Shown here one piece after another: positions 36,545 to 45,466 of a stretch of 64,000 bases of DNA (position 1 is the first letter of the stretch; each line of letters opens with the position of its first letter). Both the position numbers and the translations under genes were made by a program. The stretch is from Phormidium tenue FACHB-1052. Lineage in GTDB: Bacteria; Cyanobacteriota; Cyanobacteriia; Phormidesmidales; Phormidesmidaceae. A model generated the notes under the pieces. That model searched no databases. It was not told the origin of the DNA and saw only the letters and a program-made list of their open reading frames with translations. Location of the stretch: the NCBI RefSeq assembly GCF_014696675.1, contig NZ_JACJQN010000011.1:1-64000 (forward strand). The letters run 5' to 3'.

Positions 36545-38626
36545 TTAAGTTACGCCCGACAGCAGCACTAGCCCTAGCACTGCGCCAAAGACGATCAGCG
36601 CGTAGAACTGAGCCCGTCCATTCTCTAAGTACTTCAACCCTTCGCCCGTTACCAGGGTAACGAGGCCCGCCAGGTTGACAAGGCCATCGACAATGCGGAT
36701 ATCGACTTCGAGCACCTGCTTGGCAAGCTTGCGGCTGCCTTGGACAAAGACAACCTCATAGATGTCGTCGATGTACCATTTGTTCAGCGACAGGTTGTAG
36801 AAGAAGGGGATTTTGGCGGCGATCGCCCTCGGGTCAATGGCCTTGGTGCGATACATCAGCACGGAGATGATGATGCCAACAGTGGCGATCGCCACAGAAC
36901 TCCCAGCCATCAGCGCAAACTCGCTCCAGTCAAAGGCTTCTGCTGCTTCCGCCGCCTCAAACACCTCCCCAGGGGGATGGATGAATGCCTCAAAGTAGTT
37001 GGCAAAAGGAGTGCCGACTAGACCCACCAAAACTGAGGGCACGGCCAGCACCATCAACGGAAAGATCATTGACAGCGGCGACTCGTGGGGTTCGTGGGCG
37101 TGGTGCCCATGCTCGTCGTGATCGTCGTGGGTGGCATCCAGAGTTAGCTCCTGGGGGTTCATTGCGCCGGGGCCAAGGGATGCGCCCATCTTCTGGAACT
37201 GAGCCCGCTTGAGGTCGCGGCGAATGCCTTCGTCGTTGCCCCGGAAGCTGCCTTCAAAGGTGGAGAAGTACATGCGGAACATGTAGAAGGCGGTGATGCC
37301 CGCCGTCAGCCAGCCCACTGCCCAGAGGGCTGGATTGACCGCAAAGGTTGCCCCAAGAATTTCATCCTTAGACCAGAAGCCAGCGAAGGGGGGAATGCCG
37401 GAGATGGCCAGCGTGCCAATCAAGAAGGTGATGGCCGTGACAGGCATATACTTTCGCAGGCCGCCCATCAAGCGCATATCCTGGGCCAGCACCGGGTCGT
37501 GCCCTACCACGGCTTCCATGCCGTGAATAACTGAACCGGATCCCAGGAACAGCATGGCCTTGAAGTAGGCGTGGGTCATTAGGTGAAATAGACCGGCGCT
37601 GTAGGCCCCAACGCCCATGGCCATAACCATGTAGCCCAGCTGCGACATGGTCGAAAAGGCCAGCCCTTTCTTGATGTCGTTTTGGGTAATAGCGATCGTG
37701 GCTCCCATGAAAGCGGTAAACGCCCCGGTGTAGGCAATCACCGTCATCACCGTGGGGATGTGCTCAAACACGGGGTACATGCGGGCCACCAGGAACACCC
37801 CCGCCGCCACCATGGTTGCTGCGTGAATCAGCGCTGAGATCGGGGTGGGGCCTTCCATGGCGTCGGGCAGCCACACGTGGAGGGGGAACTGGGCCGACTT
37901 GGCCACTGGGCCGAGGAATACCAGAATGGCGAAGATGGCGGCGACGCTGGCGGGCAGGCTGCCCACATTCACCATGTCGGTGAGGCGTTCGCCCATGATT
38001 TCAAAGTCGAAGCTGCCGGTGGCCCAGAACAGGCCCAAAATGCCCAGCAGCAGTCCAAAGTCGCCGACTCGGTTGGTAACGAAGGCCTTTTGACAGGCAT
38101 CGGCAGCGGGTTTGCGATCGTACCAAAAGCCAATCAGCAGGTACGAGCACATGCCCACCAGCTCCCAAAACACGTAAACCTGGAGCAGGTTGGGGCTGAT
38201 CACCAGGCTCAGCATCGAGGAGCTAAATAGGCTCAGGTAGGCGTAGAACCGCACATAGCCCGCGTCGTGAGCCATGTAGCCATCGGTGTAGATCATCACC
38301 AGGAAGGCGACGGTGGTGACCACCACCAGCATCAGCGCCACCAGGTGATCGATGGTGTAGCCCATCTCGATGCGAAAATCGCCCGCCGAGGCCCACTCAA
38401 ACATGGCCTGGTAGGGGGCGTGGCCCTGCCACTGGCTCCAAAAAATTGCAAAGGAAAGCACCATCGCCGCCCCAATCAGGGAGACGATGAAGATCGCCAC
38501 CGGCTGCCGCAGCTTGCTGGTGGCCTCGCCGTAAGAGATTAGCCCGGTGCCAACTACGGCAGCCCCGATGAGCGGCAGCACCGGGATCAGCCAGGCGTAT
38601 TGATAAAGCGTGTCTACAGAATCCAT
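36545..38626 (-). CDS. ndhF1: NAD(P)H-quinone oxidoreductase subunit 5 (NDH-1, F1 form)
   Basis: A 693-residue NuoL-type subunit with about 15-16 helices and the long lateral helix. Family stretches include VYVFWELVGMCSYLLIGFWYDRK, CQKAFVTNRVGDFG, VWLPDAMEGPTPISALIHAATMV and GLAFSTMSQLGYMVMA. A His/Asp-rich loop (DATHDDHDEHGHHAHEPH) at about residues 491-508 is a less conserved insertion that might bind metal; that is speculation. It is the F1 form that pairs with NdhD1 encoded just downstream. The ATG at 38626 gives MDSVDTLYQYAWLIPVLPL, the normal start. Confidence 0.95.
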   Translation of the reverse strand: MDSVDTLYQYAWLIPVLPLIGAAVVGTGLISYGEATSKLRQPVAIFIVSLIGAAMVLSFAIFWSQWQGHAPYQAMFEWASAGDFRIEMGYTIDHLVALMLVVVTTVAFLVMIYTDGYMAHDAGYVRFYAYLSLFSSSMLSLVISPNLLQVYVFWELVGMCSYLLIGFWYDRKPAADACQKAFVTNRVGDFGLLLGILGLFWATGSFDFEIMGERLTDMVNVGSLPASVAAIFAILVFLGPVAKSAQFPLHVWLPDAMEGPTPISALIHAATMVAAGVFLVARMYPVFEHIPTVMTVIAYTGAFTAFMGATIAITQNDIKKGLAFSTMSQLGYMVMAMGVGAYSAGLFHLMTHAYFKAMLFLGSGSVIHGMEAVVGHDPVLAQDMRLMGGLRKYMPVTAITFLIGTLAISGIPPFAGFWSKDEILGATFAVNPALWAVGWLTAGITAFYMFRMYFSTFEGSFRGNDEGIRRDLKRAQFQKMGASLGPGAMNPQELTLDATHDDHDEHGHHAHEPHESPLSMIFPLMVLAVPSVLVGLVGTPFANYFEAFIHPPGEVFEAAEAAEAFDWSEFALMAGSSVAIATVGIIISVLMYRTKAIDPRAIAAKIPFFYNLSLNKWYIDDIYEVVFVQGSRKLAKQVLEVDIRIVDGLVNLAGLVTLVTGEGLKYLENGRAQFYALIVFGAVLGLVLLSGVT

Positions 38627-38997
38627 CTTGACTGCCTACTCCAAGAGCTTGCGTGAGTTGGCAAAAAACCGCTTACATTCTGACATACCCTTCCCCAACG
38701 AAAAGTCGGTTTCGCAGCAAAGTTGGGGAATCTGGGACGCGATCGCCGCCAGCTTAACCAACCTCAGAGCCTGTCTGAACCGTAGCCAAAGGCTGCCAAA
38801 CCCTTGCCCCAGAACTATTCTGGAGACCCATTGGCTTTAGGACGGGTTTCTTAAGAAAGATATCTAATTCTGCGAGCAATTGCTGGCTGAGAGCAAAATC
38901 TCACCCTTGAGCCATAATTAGGGCGATCGCTTTCTCTATAAATAGTTCAATGGCTGGCCAACTAACGATTTACTTGGCTCAGGCTGTAGAGAAATAG
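38627..38997. other. Intergenic region upstream of ndhF1
   Basis: This 371-base gap separates ndhF1 (minus) from a small membrane protein (plus) and must hold both promoters. TATAAAT at 38937-38943 is a possible -10 region for the plus-strand gene, and a HIP1-like octamer precedes it. A plus-strand open frame starting inside ndhF1 is not convincing. Confidence 0.4.
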
Positions 38998-39324
38998 ATG
39001 ATTTGGGACGCTATGAAGCTCTGGCTAGTCTGCTTTTTGATTTTGTTTTTTGGGGCTGAAGCGGTGCAGTGGTTTGGCCACCTGCCCTGGGTGAGCAGCG
39101 TTGAGCCATCGCTGCCGCTGACGTTGCTGGGGGGGATTGGGCTGGCGATCGCCTCCAACTACCGCAACTGGCCCACCTTTGGCCCGGCTCCCAAGCCCGA
39201 GGATCCCCCCTTGCCCAGCTCGCCGCCTAGTCCATCGATTGCAACTCCTGTAAATACTCCGAAGGTCAGCCGTAAGGCAGATACGATCTCCTTTGAAATC
39301 AAGAAACCGCAGGCAAAGCGATAA
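38998..39324 (+). CDS. Small membrane protein with a Pro-rich tail
   Basis: The product is 108 residues from the ATG at 38998 (a second ATG is at 39013). There are two hydrophobic segments (LWLVCFLILFFGAEAVQWF, and LPLTLLGGIGLAIAS), then a Pro/Ser-rich tail ending in a basic patch. Similar short proteins occur in other cyanobacteria as I recall, without known function. Confidence 0.6.
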   Translation: MIWDAMKLWLVCFLILFFGAEAVQWFGHLPWVSSVEPSLPLTLLGGIGLAIASNYRNWPTFGPAPKPEDPPLPSSPPSPSIATPVNTPKVSRKADTISFEIKKPQAKR

Positions 39325-39334
39325 GTAGCGAGGA

Positions 39335-39404
39335 AGAGAAAAGTTTTGAGTTTTGAACAGGCTGTGGCGTCAAGCACTCAAAACTAAGCACTCAAAACTC
39401 TCTC
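39335..39404. repeat. TTTTGAG-type inverted repeat at convergent gene ends
   Basis: AGTTTTGAGTTTTGA (about 39342-39356) faces two copies of ACTCAAAACT (39377-39386 and 39390-39399). The units match those at 36470-36520 and 60780-60920. The right end touches the stop of the TIGR04376 gene. It may serve as a terminator for both genes. Confidence 0.6.
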
Positions 39405-39982
39405 TACCTCCCCATATTCCGCTTCAGCTCCTCCAGCTCCTGCTCCGTCTCCCATCGCTGAAACGACTCCTCTACCGGATCCATCGAATCGCGGCCAAAG
39501 TTTTCAAAGGGGGGCTTGGCCCAACCTGTATCCCAGCTCGTGGTGGTGCGCTGGGCGGTTTGCTGCGCTTGGGTTTCGGCGATTTTGGCCTTGAGTTCGC
39601 GACGGCGATCGTGAATTTCTTTTTGCAGGTTGCGAGTTTGCTCAATCTGCTCTTTAACGCCTTTCATTTGGCCCCAGTACTGGTTGCCCTGGCGCAGCAG
39701 CGCCGCCTCACGCTCTTGGGCGGCCTTAACCAAGTCGAGACGATTAGCGGCCTGCGCGTTTTGAATGCGGCTATGCCAGCGCTGAATGTCTTGAGCTGTT
39801 GAGAGAATGCTGTCTTCGATCTGCTTTTCGCGGCGCTTGAGGTCGCCCAGCAGGTGAATGGCGTCTTGCTCTTGGCCCCGCAACTGGTCTTCTAAACCCC
39901 ATAGCTCTAGGTGGGGGTTAGCTTTGAGAAATTCGTCGAGTCGGGTTTCAAGAAACTTGCTCAGGTCTTCAAAAATGCCCAT
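39404..39982 (-). CDS. TIGR04376 family coiled-coil protein
   Basis: A 192-residue cyanobacterial protein. MGIFEDLSKFLETRLDEFLKANPHLELWGLEDQL is the family start (shown here in part: FLETRLDEFLKANPHLELWG). A long coiled coil at about 30-140 follows, then a Trp/Pro-rich section (WDTGWAKPPFENFG) and a closing helix. The function is unknown; its form resembles PspA-like coiled-coil proteins but the motif set differs. It stands alone. Confidence 0.8.
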   Translation of the reverse strand: MGIFEDLSKFLETRLDEFLKANPHLELWGLEDQLRGQEQDAIHLLGDLKRREKQIEDSILSTAQDIQRWHSRIQNAQAANRLDLVKAAQEREAALLRQGNQYWGQMKGVKEQIEQTRNLQKEIHDRRRELKAKIAETQAQQTAQRTTTSWDTGWAKPPFENFGRDSMDPVEESFQRWETEQELEELKRNMGR

Positions 39983-40386
39983 GGTGTAACTCCTGCCGCA
40001 ACGCCTTGCTTTTCAGAATAGCGGGTTAGTGGTACAGGCGCTTCTCTAGGTAGGCATAGCAACTTGGCAAACATCTGAGCAGGGCCGTCATCAGTGGGAT
40101 GGTCGGGATACATTTCAAAAGACCTGTGAGTGCTCAGAATGCTTGAACCAAAACAACCGTTTGTTAGGTGCTTTGATAGAATATTCCCAAAAAATAAGGA
40201 CAGAAAGACTTAGCATAATTGATCGAAAGCAGTCTGGAGCTGAGCTTTAACTACCTTTGAGTTGACTTAGCCACGATATTTTTTAATTATGATGTCAACA
40301 AGGTAAAACGCTCTGTAAACTTAAGGGCGCGACAACTATTTTCCTTTCTTTGGTTTGATGAGTGTGTCGTGGGAGCAGACTTTAAG
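39983..40386. other. AT-rich intergenic region before the antiporter gene
   Basis: About 400 bases without a gene. From about 40140 the base composition falls well below that of the rest of the window, marking the left edge of an AT-rich island that runs to about 42.9 kb. The promoter of the antiporter must lie here; no operator is recognised. Confidence 0.5.
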
Positions 40387-42000
40387 ATGGAATTTACTAT
40401 TGCACAGCAACCACCGATAGAGGCCAATTCTGCTGCGGAAGCTCCGGCAGTAGCGACCATTCCCGAGCTAGTCATTATCCTAATTGTTCTGCTTCTAATT
40501 GCAACGGTTGTTGCCCTTATTAGCCAACGATTGCGAATTTCTTATGTGACAGGGCTGGTGCTGGCAGGTCTACCTATCACAGAAGTCTTTTCTCGTCGTA
40601 TTGGGTTAGATCCATCATTAGTCTTAAATCTCTTTCTGCCAATTTTAATTTTTGAAGCATCAATTAATACAGATATCAGTCGTCTCCGCAGCACGTTTAA
40701 ACCAATTGCGCTGCTGGCTGGCCCAGGCTCTATTCTTTCGTCGGCAATTATTGCGACCTTAGTGAGATTTGGATTGGGGCTAGACTGGATTCCGGCCTTG
40801 CTTATTGGAGTTATTTTAGCAAACACCGACACTATTTCAATGATTGCGGTCTTTAAAGAGGTTCGCGCACCTTCTCGACTGAGTACTATCGTCGAGGGAG
40901 AAACGCTGTTTAACGACGCCGCCGCTTTAATCTCGTTTAATTTACTTCTGGTCATCTATGCGACGGGTTCTCTTACCCCTGTGCAAGGCATTAGAGAGGT
41001 GATTGTCGTCACCCTGGGTGGAGCGCTAGTCGGAGGTGTTTTAGGTTATTTAAGTCTGCCAATATTTGTTCGTTTAAACGATCCGCTAAGCAGCCTTTTA
41101 TTAACCGTCGCATTGGCCTTGGGTACATTCCAACTTGGTCAATCTTTAGGAGTGTCAGGTGCAGTCGCCGTAGTGATCACAGGGCTTGTTTTTGGTAATC
41201 TTGGTCTGCCGCGTAGCTCGTCAGCCTCGGATCGTATTACACTGCTGAGCTTCTGGGAGTACGCTGGCTTTAGTGTTAATACATTTATTTTTCTGCTTAT
41301 CGGCATCGAAATTAATCCGTTGATGCTATGGAAAATCTTGCCGTCGATTTTATTTGTTATTTTAGCCTATCAGCTAGGGCGAATTGTTTCGGTCTATTTG
41401 TTATTGGCGGGCCTGCGCTGGTTCGATCGCCCTATTCCTCTACGTTGGCAGCACGTGTTAGTTTTAGGAAATATTAAAGGATCGCTCTCAATGGCACTAG
41501 CCGTCGCAGTTCCCTTAAATCTCACCGCTAGAGACACCATTATTGAAGTTGTATTTGGTGCCGTTCTATTTTCTCTAGTGATTCAGGGATTGGCGCTGCC
41601 CTGGTTGGTTAAGAAGCTCAATATTAGCCATGTTTCTGAGCTAATGCAGGAGGCGGGTCAGCTGCAAATTCAGCTAATTGCTGCTAAGGCTGCGCAAGCG
41701 GAACTGGGAAGTTTGTTAAAATCGGGTGTGCTAACCAAAGCTGTTTATGAAGAACTTTGGGCTTCTTATCAGACAAAAGTTGCAGAGTCTGAAAGGCAGT
41801 TGCGTACGCTGTCTGGCCAACGGCGGTCGGGTAAATTAGGCGGCGATCGCAGTGGGTTAGATGCCATTCGACGACGATTGTTTTTGGCAGAAAAAGGGGC
41901 CGTGAGCGATGCGTTGCGCAAGCGAATTGTTCCAGATGATTTAGTGCAGCTATACATTAAAGATCTAGATGAAAAATTGCTGGCTTTGGAAGATGACTAG
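40387..42000 (+). CDS. Na+/H+ (cation/proton) antiporter, CPA1 family
   Basis: A 537-residue membrane antiporter with about 12 helices (35-430) and a cytoplasmic helical tail. Core motifs are GVILANTDTISMIAVFKE and the helix-5-like VEGETLFNDAAALISF, which carries the Asn-Asp pair of NhaP-type exchangers. Helix 1 is preceded by a short Ala/Glu segment. The ATG at 40387 is preferred, with GGGAG 11 bases upstream; a GTG at 40369 is also in frame. Its codons (TTA, ATT, TTT) are AT-rich, unlike its neighbours. It is followed 84 bases later by a TrkA-type protein, probably its nucleotide-sensing partner. Confidence 0.9.
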   Translation: MEFTIAQQPPIEANSAAEAPAVATIPELVIILIVLLLIATVVALISQRLRISYVTGLVLAGLPITEVFSRRIGLDPSLVLNLFLPILIFEASINTDISRLRSTFKPIALLAGPGSILSSAIIATLVRFGLGLDWIPALLIGVILANTDTISMIAVFKEVRAPSRLSTIVEGETLFNDAAALISFNLLLVIYATGSLTPVQGIREVIVVTLGGALVGGVLGYLSLPIFVRLNDPLSSLLLTVALALGTFQLGQSLGVSGAVAVVITGLVFGNLGLPRSSSASDRITLLSFWEYAGFSVNTFIFLLIGIEINPLMLWKILPSILFVILAYQLGRIVSVYLLLAGLRWFDRPIPLRWQHVLVLGNIKGSLSMALAVAVPLNLTARDTIIEVVFGAVLFSLVIQGLALPWLVKKLNISHVSELMQEAGQLQIQLIAAKAAQAELGSLLKSGVLTKAVYEELWASYQTKVAESERQLRTLSGQRRSGKLGGDRSGLDAIRRRLFLAEKGAVSDALRKRIVPDDLVQLYIKDLDEKLLALEDD

Positions 42001-42084
42001 CTTGGGATCATGTCAGGCTAACCGCCAAAGTTAAGCAATTGGCTATCGATAACTTAAGATTACTGAAAGTGCGGTAATAGCAGT

Positions 42085-42798
42085 ATGTACATAATTATTG
42101 GCGGAGCCGGGCTGATTGGCTCAACTTTGGCCCAGCGCCTGGTCAGACTTGGCCATACCGTTGCCATCATTGATGTCAACCCGATCGCCTGCAACTATGC
42201 TAGAGAGCAGTTGGGAGTGATGGCTTTTGAAGGCAGCGCAGTCAGCACAGAGGTCTTAATTGAGGCTGGAATTCAGCAGGCAGATATTGTCTGCGCTGCC
42301 CTCCGCCACGATGCGCTCAACTTGGCAATTGTCTCCCTAGCCAGGCATTACCAAGTGCCCCATATTATCTCTCGCCTTCGGCACCGAGACTTTGAACATC
42401 CCCTGCGCCACGCCGGGGCTAACAGAATTATTAGTACTGTCGATTTAGCTGTATCGACGATGGTCAATGCGGCTGAATATCCACAGATAGAGTCGATTAT
42501 GCACTTTGAACAAGGACAAATAGAGGTGCTAAAGTTGACTATTGCCGAAAACTGTAGCGTAGTCAATCACAGCATTGCTGAAATTGCCCAAGATGAACGA
42601 TTTCCTAAAAGTTCGCTAATTATTGGTTATCAGCCCCATACTCATATGGATCTAGTCGTGCCAAATGGTACGACAGTGCTAGAGCCAAATTCTAAAATTT
42701 TGGTTGTCACAAAGCCAGACAGCTTACATGCGCTCATCGACTTTATTCAACCATTTTTAGAGCCACTTGATTTTTTAGCTGAACTAGACAAACAGTAA
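42085..42798 (+). CDS. TrkA family NAD-binding potassium/cation transport regulator
   Basis: A 237-residue peripheral protein. The N-terminal Rossmann domain has MYIIIGGAGLIGSTLA (GxGxxG) with the acidic residue after strand 2 (AIIDVNP), as in TrkA/KTN proteins that bind NAD(H) or ATP. A TrkA-C-like domain follows from about residue 140 (IEVLKLTIAENCSVVNHSI). KTN proteins gate potassium channels or antiporters. Since it lies just behind an antiporter gene of the same AT-rich composition, it likely controls that transporter. It ends with a probable hairpin terminator. Confidence 0.9.
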   Translation: MYIIIGGAGLIGSTLAQRLVRLGHTVAIIDVNPIACNYAREQLGVMAFEGSAVSTEVLIEAGIQQADIVCAALRHDALNLAIVSLARHYQVPHIISRLRHRDFEHPLRHAGANRIISTVDLAVSTMVNAAEYPQIESIMHFEQGQIEVLKLTIAENCSVVNHSIAEIAQDERFPKSSLIIGYQPHTHMDLVVPNGTTVLEPNSKILVVTKPDSLHALIDFIQPFLEPLDFLAELDKQ

Positions 42799-42824
42799 GT
42801 TCAGAATTGGCAGAACTTATTAAA

Positions 42825-43001
42825 TCAGCGCTTAACCTGAGAGATCAGGCTTTCGCTCTTTATGCAGGCCAAATCCGCAATTTCGGTTTTGTTGAGGTTG
42901 TAGTTGTTGTGGTTGTCTCTAGCGTCAAAGTTCTTTTCTAAAAAGTCGTTGCATTTTTCGATCGCATAGAGAGCGCTTGTGGCAATGGAGCGCGATCGCG
43001 G
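42825..43001 (-). pseudogene. Possible gene remnant with a helix-turn-helix-like end
   Basis: On the minus strand an open frame of 58 codons without a start codon ends at the TGA of 42827-42825. The peptide includes ALYAIEKCNDFLEKNFDARD and then NLNKTEIADLACIKSESLI, which resembles the HTH of Crp-like regulators (the S-E-S part of the recognition helix). The AT-rich composition makes an open frame of this length somewhat unlikely by chance. It stops against a TAG upstream. It may be the tail of a decayed regulator gene. Confidence 0.35.
42827..42857 (+). terminator. Weak terminator after the TrkA-type gene
   Basis: CCTGA-GAGA-TCAGG (42836-42849) is a short stem with a tetraloop, extended by AGCG (42827-42830) and CGCT (42854-42857) across interior loops, followed by CTTTATG. 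Modest T-run. Confidence 0.4.
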
Positions 43002-43259
43002 CTATTCACCTTTGCTTTATAGATTCTTGTAAATCTGGGGCACAAGCTTAGTAATTGGGTCAACGTTCGGAGCCTTGGCCGGGCAAACTTGCTGTAGGTG
43101 AGACATATCAGACGTGCAACCCCCGTCGTCTCAGGTTTGAGGTTTTCTCTGCTATCACGCGATCGCACAGCCAGATCATCGCCCCAGATCTGCGATCGCG
43201 AGCGGCTAGAGCATGCCTACGGGCTTACGCATCTACCTATCAGTGAGCATCTACTGGCT
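42858..43259. other. Intergenic region between the AT-rich island and the next gene
   Basis: Besides the possible remnant on the minus strand, this stretch holds several HIP1-type octamers around 42990 and 43160 and returns to the high G+C of the rest of the window. No further gene is supported. Confidence 0.4.
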
Positions 43260-43571
43260 ATGAACAAAATTGATTTTTCACAGCGGCTTCCCATCAAAAC
43301 CCCCAATGCCGACATCGACTCTTTCTACGGCCTCAACACTGTGAGCGGCCCTATACTTAACCGTCCTGTTGCAGCTCCTGACGGGGTTGACGCGAGTGGT
43401 GCCGCCATGGGTGCCAAGCAACAGCGCGAAACTGAGATCGCTGCTCTGGTCAAAGCCGCCGCTGATACTGCTCGCCAGACCAAGGTTGAGTTGTGTGATG
43501 CCGTCATGGCGATGCAGGAATCGTTGCGGGAGCAGACCGGCTCTAACCCGCAGTCAGATCTAGGTTATTGA
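43260..43571 (+). CDS. Small hypothetical protein
   Basis: A 103-residue soluble protein from the ATG at 43260 (MNKIDFSQRLPIKTPN). The first half is loop-rich, the second a predicted amphipathic helix (EIAALVKAAADTARQTKVEL, then AVMAMQESLREQTG). Codon use is like a real gene. No recognised domain; the frame is open upstream to 43098 but the extra part is Arg-rich and unlike a protein. Confidence 0.5.
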   Translation: MNKIDFSQRLPIKTPNADIDSFYGLNTVSGPILNRPVAAPDGVDASGAAMGAKQQRETEIAALVKAAADTARQTKVELCDAVMAMQESLREQTGSNPQSDLGY

Positions 43572-43618
43572 TACCCGCAAAAGTGGGATGCGCTAGTTTA
43601 TCTACGCCCAGGCCGGTA

Positions 43619-44638
43619 CTAGAAGCGCTGGCCAATGAAGATCGATCGCACTTCGCCGTTGCGGCGAATCACCACTTCTTCGTTAGAGACCGACACCAGG
43701 CTCCAGCCGCTGCTGCCAATGCGCTCACCAATGTAGACCCGCTGGGAGACGCCGCTGATTTCGAACAGGGCAGCCGAGCGATCGCCCAGTTCTAAAATGC
43801 CCACTAGGGAATGAATGGGGTTCGCCGCTGCTGGGGCCTGCGCAGGCGCGGCAGGGGACACCGGAGACGGCGCTCGCACCCCTGGCTGAGGCACCAGCAC
43901 TGGCGCGCCAGGCGTGCCTGGCCTTGGCTGCTGAGCCGTCTGGTAGGGAATGTAAACCCGCTCGATGACGTTGACTGGGCCAGAGCCCAGGCTGCCTACG
44001 GTGCCACCGGCCCCCAAGGGTGGCAGCATGGGCGGTGTGGGGACTGCAACCCCGCCAGGAGCCTGACCGACAACGGTGGTGGTGCCCACTTCACCCCGCT
44101 CAACCTTGCCTGCAATCACTTCTAGCGATCGCTGCAAATAGGCCAAAAATTCTTCGTCAGACTGCTGAGCCGCCGTTTCGGTAGCGGAGCGCCCCAAAGA
44201 CAAGCGATTGCCTGGCTGGCTGAACCACAGCAGTCCTCCGACCCCCATCAGCGATAGCGCCGTAATGGTCAGCAACATGCGGTCAAACAGCTTACCAAAA
44301 CGGGTTTTGGTCGGGGCTGCTGGGGGGACAGCGTTGGCATTGTCGGCCCGGAAGAAGTCAAGATCGGTGCCCAGGGGGGCCAAAGGAGCGTCTGCCGCCG
44401 GAGGATCAACGGATTCAGCCGTAGTTTCGACAAACGGGGCGATCGCCGTCGAGGCTGACTCTGGTGCCGCCTCGACCGCCGCTAAGGCGTCTTCATCGCC
44501 GTCTAAAATTTTGTCAACGTCGTCAAACAGCTCGGTGATGAGGCTGTCGGCGTAGGTAGTGACCAGGGTGTCTGGATCGACTGGGGTCGGCTCCACGGGC
44601 GGCAGTGTGGCGGTGCTGCGAGATTCTTCCTGGCTCAT
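43619..44638 (-). CDS. Single-pass membrane protein with a PilP/GspC-like C-terminal domain
   Basis: A 339-residue protein: an acidic disordered cytoplasmic N-terminus (1-115), one membrane helix (about 122-142, LLTITALSLMGVGGLLWF), a Pro/Gly-rich linker, and a small beta domain at the end (SLVGILELGDRSAALFEIS, RVYIGERIGSSGWSLVSV, VVIRRNGEVRSIFIG). That end resembles the periplasmic HR/PilP-type domain of type II secretion and type IV pilus proteins. It may be a pilus or envelope assembly factor; this is inference from fold pattern. It is a single gene. Confidence 0.65.
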   Translation of the reverse strand: MSQEESRSTATLPPVEPTPVDPDTLVTTYADSLITELFDDVDKILDGDEDALAAVEAAPESASTAIAPFVETTAESVDPPAADAPLAPLGTDLDFFRADNANAVPPAAPTKTRFGKLFDRMLLTITALSLMGVGGLLWFSQPGNRLSLGRSATETAAQQSDEEFLAYLQRSLEVIAGKVERGEVGTTTVVGQAPGGVAVPTPPMLPPLGAGGTVGSLGSGPVNVIERVYIPYQTAQQPRPGTPGAPVLVPQPGVRAPSPVSPAAPAQAPAAANPIHSLVGILELGDRSAALFEISGVSQRVYIGERIGSSGWSLVSVSNEEVVIRRNGEVRSIFIGQRF

Positions 44639-44855
44639 AGGTCGATTTATCCTGGCGGTGGCAAAGGGAGAAACGGGCTGCCTGATGGGCGATGTGGGAG
44701 GCTCAAACAGGCGTAGCTTAAGGGCTAAAAGACGCTTTAGCTGACACTCCCCTGACGGTCTGATGAAGTTTACCCTAACTTGCCAAATCTTTCATCCCGT
44801 TGGGGAGAAAGTTGGAAGGGTAGGGGGTGAGGGGTGGGGCGTAGGACATCAACCC

Positions 44856-45464
44856 CTAAAGTGACTTCGCCGTGTGATGTTCTGGGTCAAACTCGTAGCG
44901 ATCGCTAAAACTGGTTGCCCCGTAGAGGTTAAACGACACGGTAGGCTCGTTACCTAGGGGTTCCACACTGTGAATGGCGTTGGCGGTGAGGGCCACAACA
45001 TCGCCAGGGTTAAGAACTATGTCATCGACTAGCTCTAGCTGGTCGGGGGCGTTGGGTTGGGGAGAGCGTCGCCAGAGGCGGTTGCGCTCTTGACCGCCCA
45101 ACAGCGCCACAATTCCCCAAGCCCCATGGTTGTGAACGCTTGAGGTGTGCCCCGGCAGCCAGGCCACCATCTGCACCGTAATCGGGAACTCGTGTTCGCG
45201 GTAGAGAAAATTGACGCTCCAGCCGGTTTTGGGGTCGGGGGTGTTGTAGTCCATTTGCAGCCAGTAAGAGCTGACCAACAACTTGCGCACCAGAGGGGTA
45301 ATGGCTTCTAGCCGACTGATGTCGTCGTGGAAAATGTCGAGAATGTCTTCTAGCTCGGTGAGAAACCGGTAGAGGCGATAGTAACGTCCTGGCTCTATCG
45401 TTTCGGGGTCGCCGAAGGATCTATAGGTGCCGTCGTCGGCAACTAGCCAGTTGTGGTTGGCCAT
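44856..45464 (-). CDS. Cupin protein of the cysteine dioxygenase type
   Basis: A 202-residue cupin. The metal-binding motif is HTSSVHNHGAWGIVALLGG (HxH plus a later His in NAIHSVEPLG). The shape and helical N-terminus (about 70 residues) match bacterial cysteine dioxygenase-like proteins, which oxidise thiols such as cysteine or 3-mercaptopropionate. The exact substrate is unclear. The ATG at 45464 follows an in-frame GTG (45467) that overlaps the stop of the upstream gene; the two genes are translationally coupled. Confidence 0.8.
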   Translation of the reverse strand: MANHNWLVADDGTYRSFGDPETIEPGRYYRLYRFLTELEDILDIFHDDISRLEAITPLVRKLLVSSYWLQMDYNTPDPKTGWSVNFLYREHEFPITVQMVAWLPGHTSSVHNHGAWGIVALLGGQERNRLWRRSPQPNAPDQLELVDDIVLNPGDVVALTANAIHSVEPLGNEPTVSFNLYGATSFSDRYEFDPEHHTAKSL

Positions 45465-45466
45465 CA

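Noticed and set aside
38610-38840. Plus-strand frame overlapping the start of ndhF1
   Set aside because: It runs antisense into ndhF1, has no ribosome-binding site and its residues look random.
42938-43168. Minus-strand 76-codon frame in the intergenic region
   Set aside because: Arg/Ser-rich without a family; the better remnant lies in another frame at 42825-43001.
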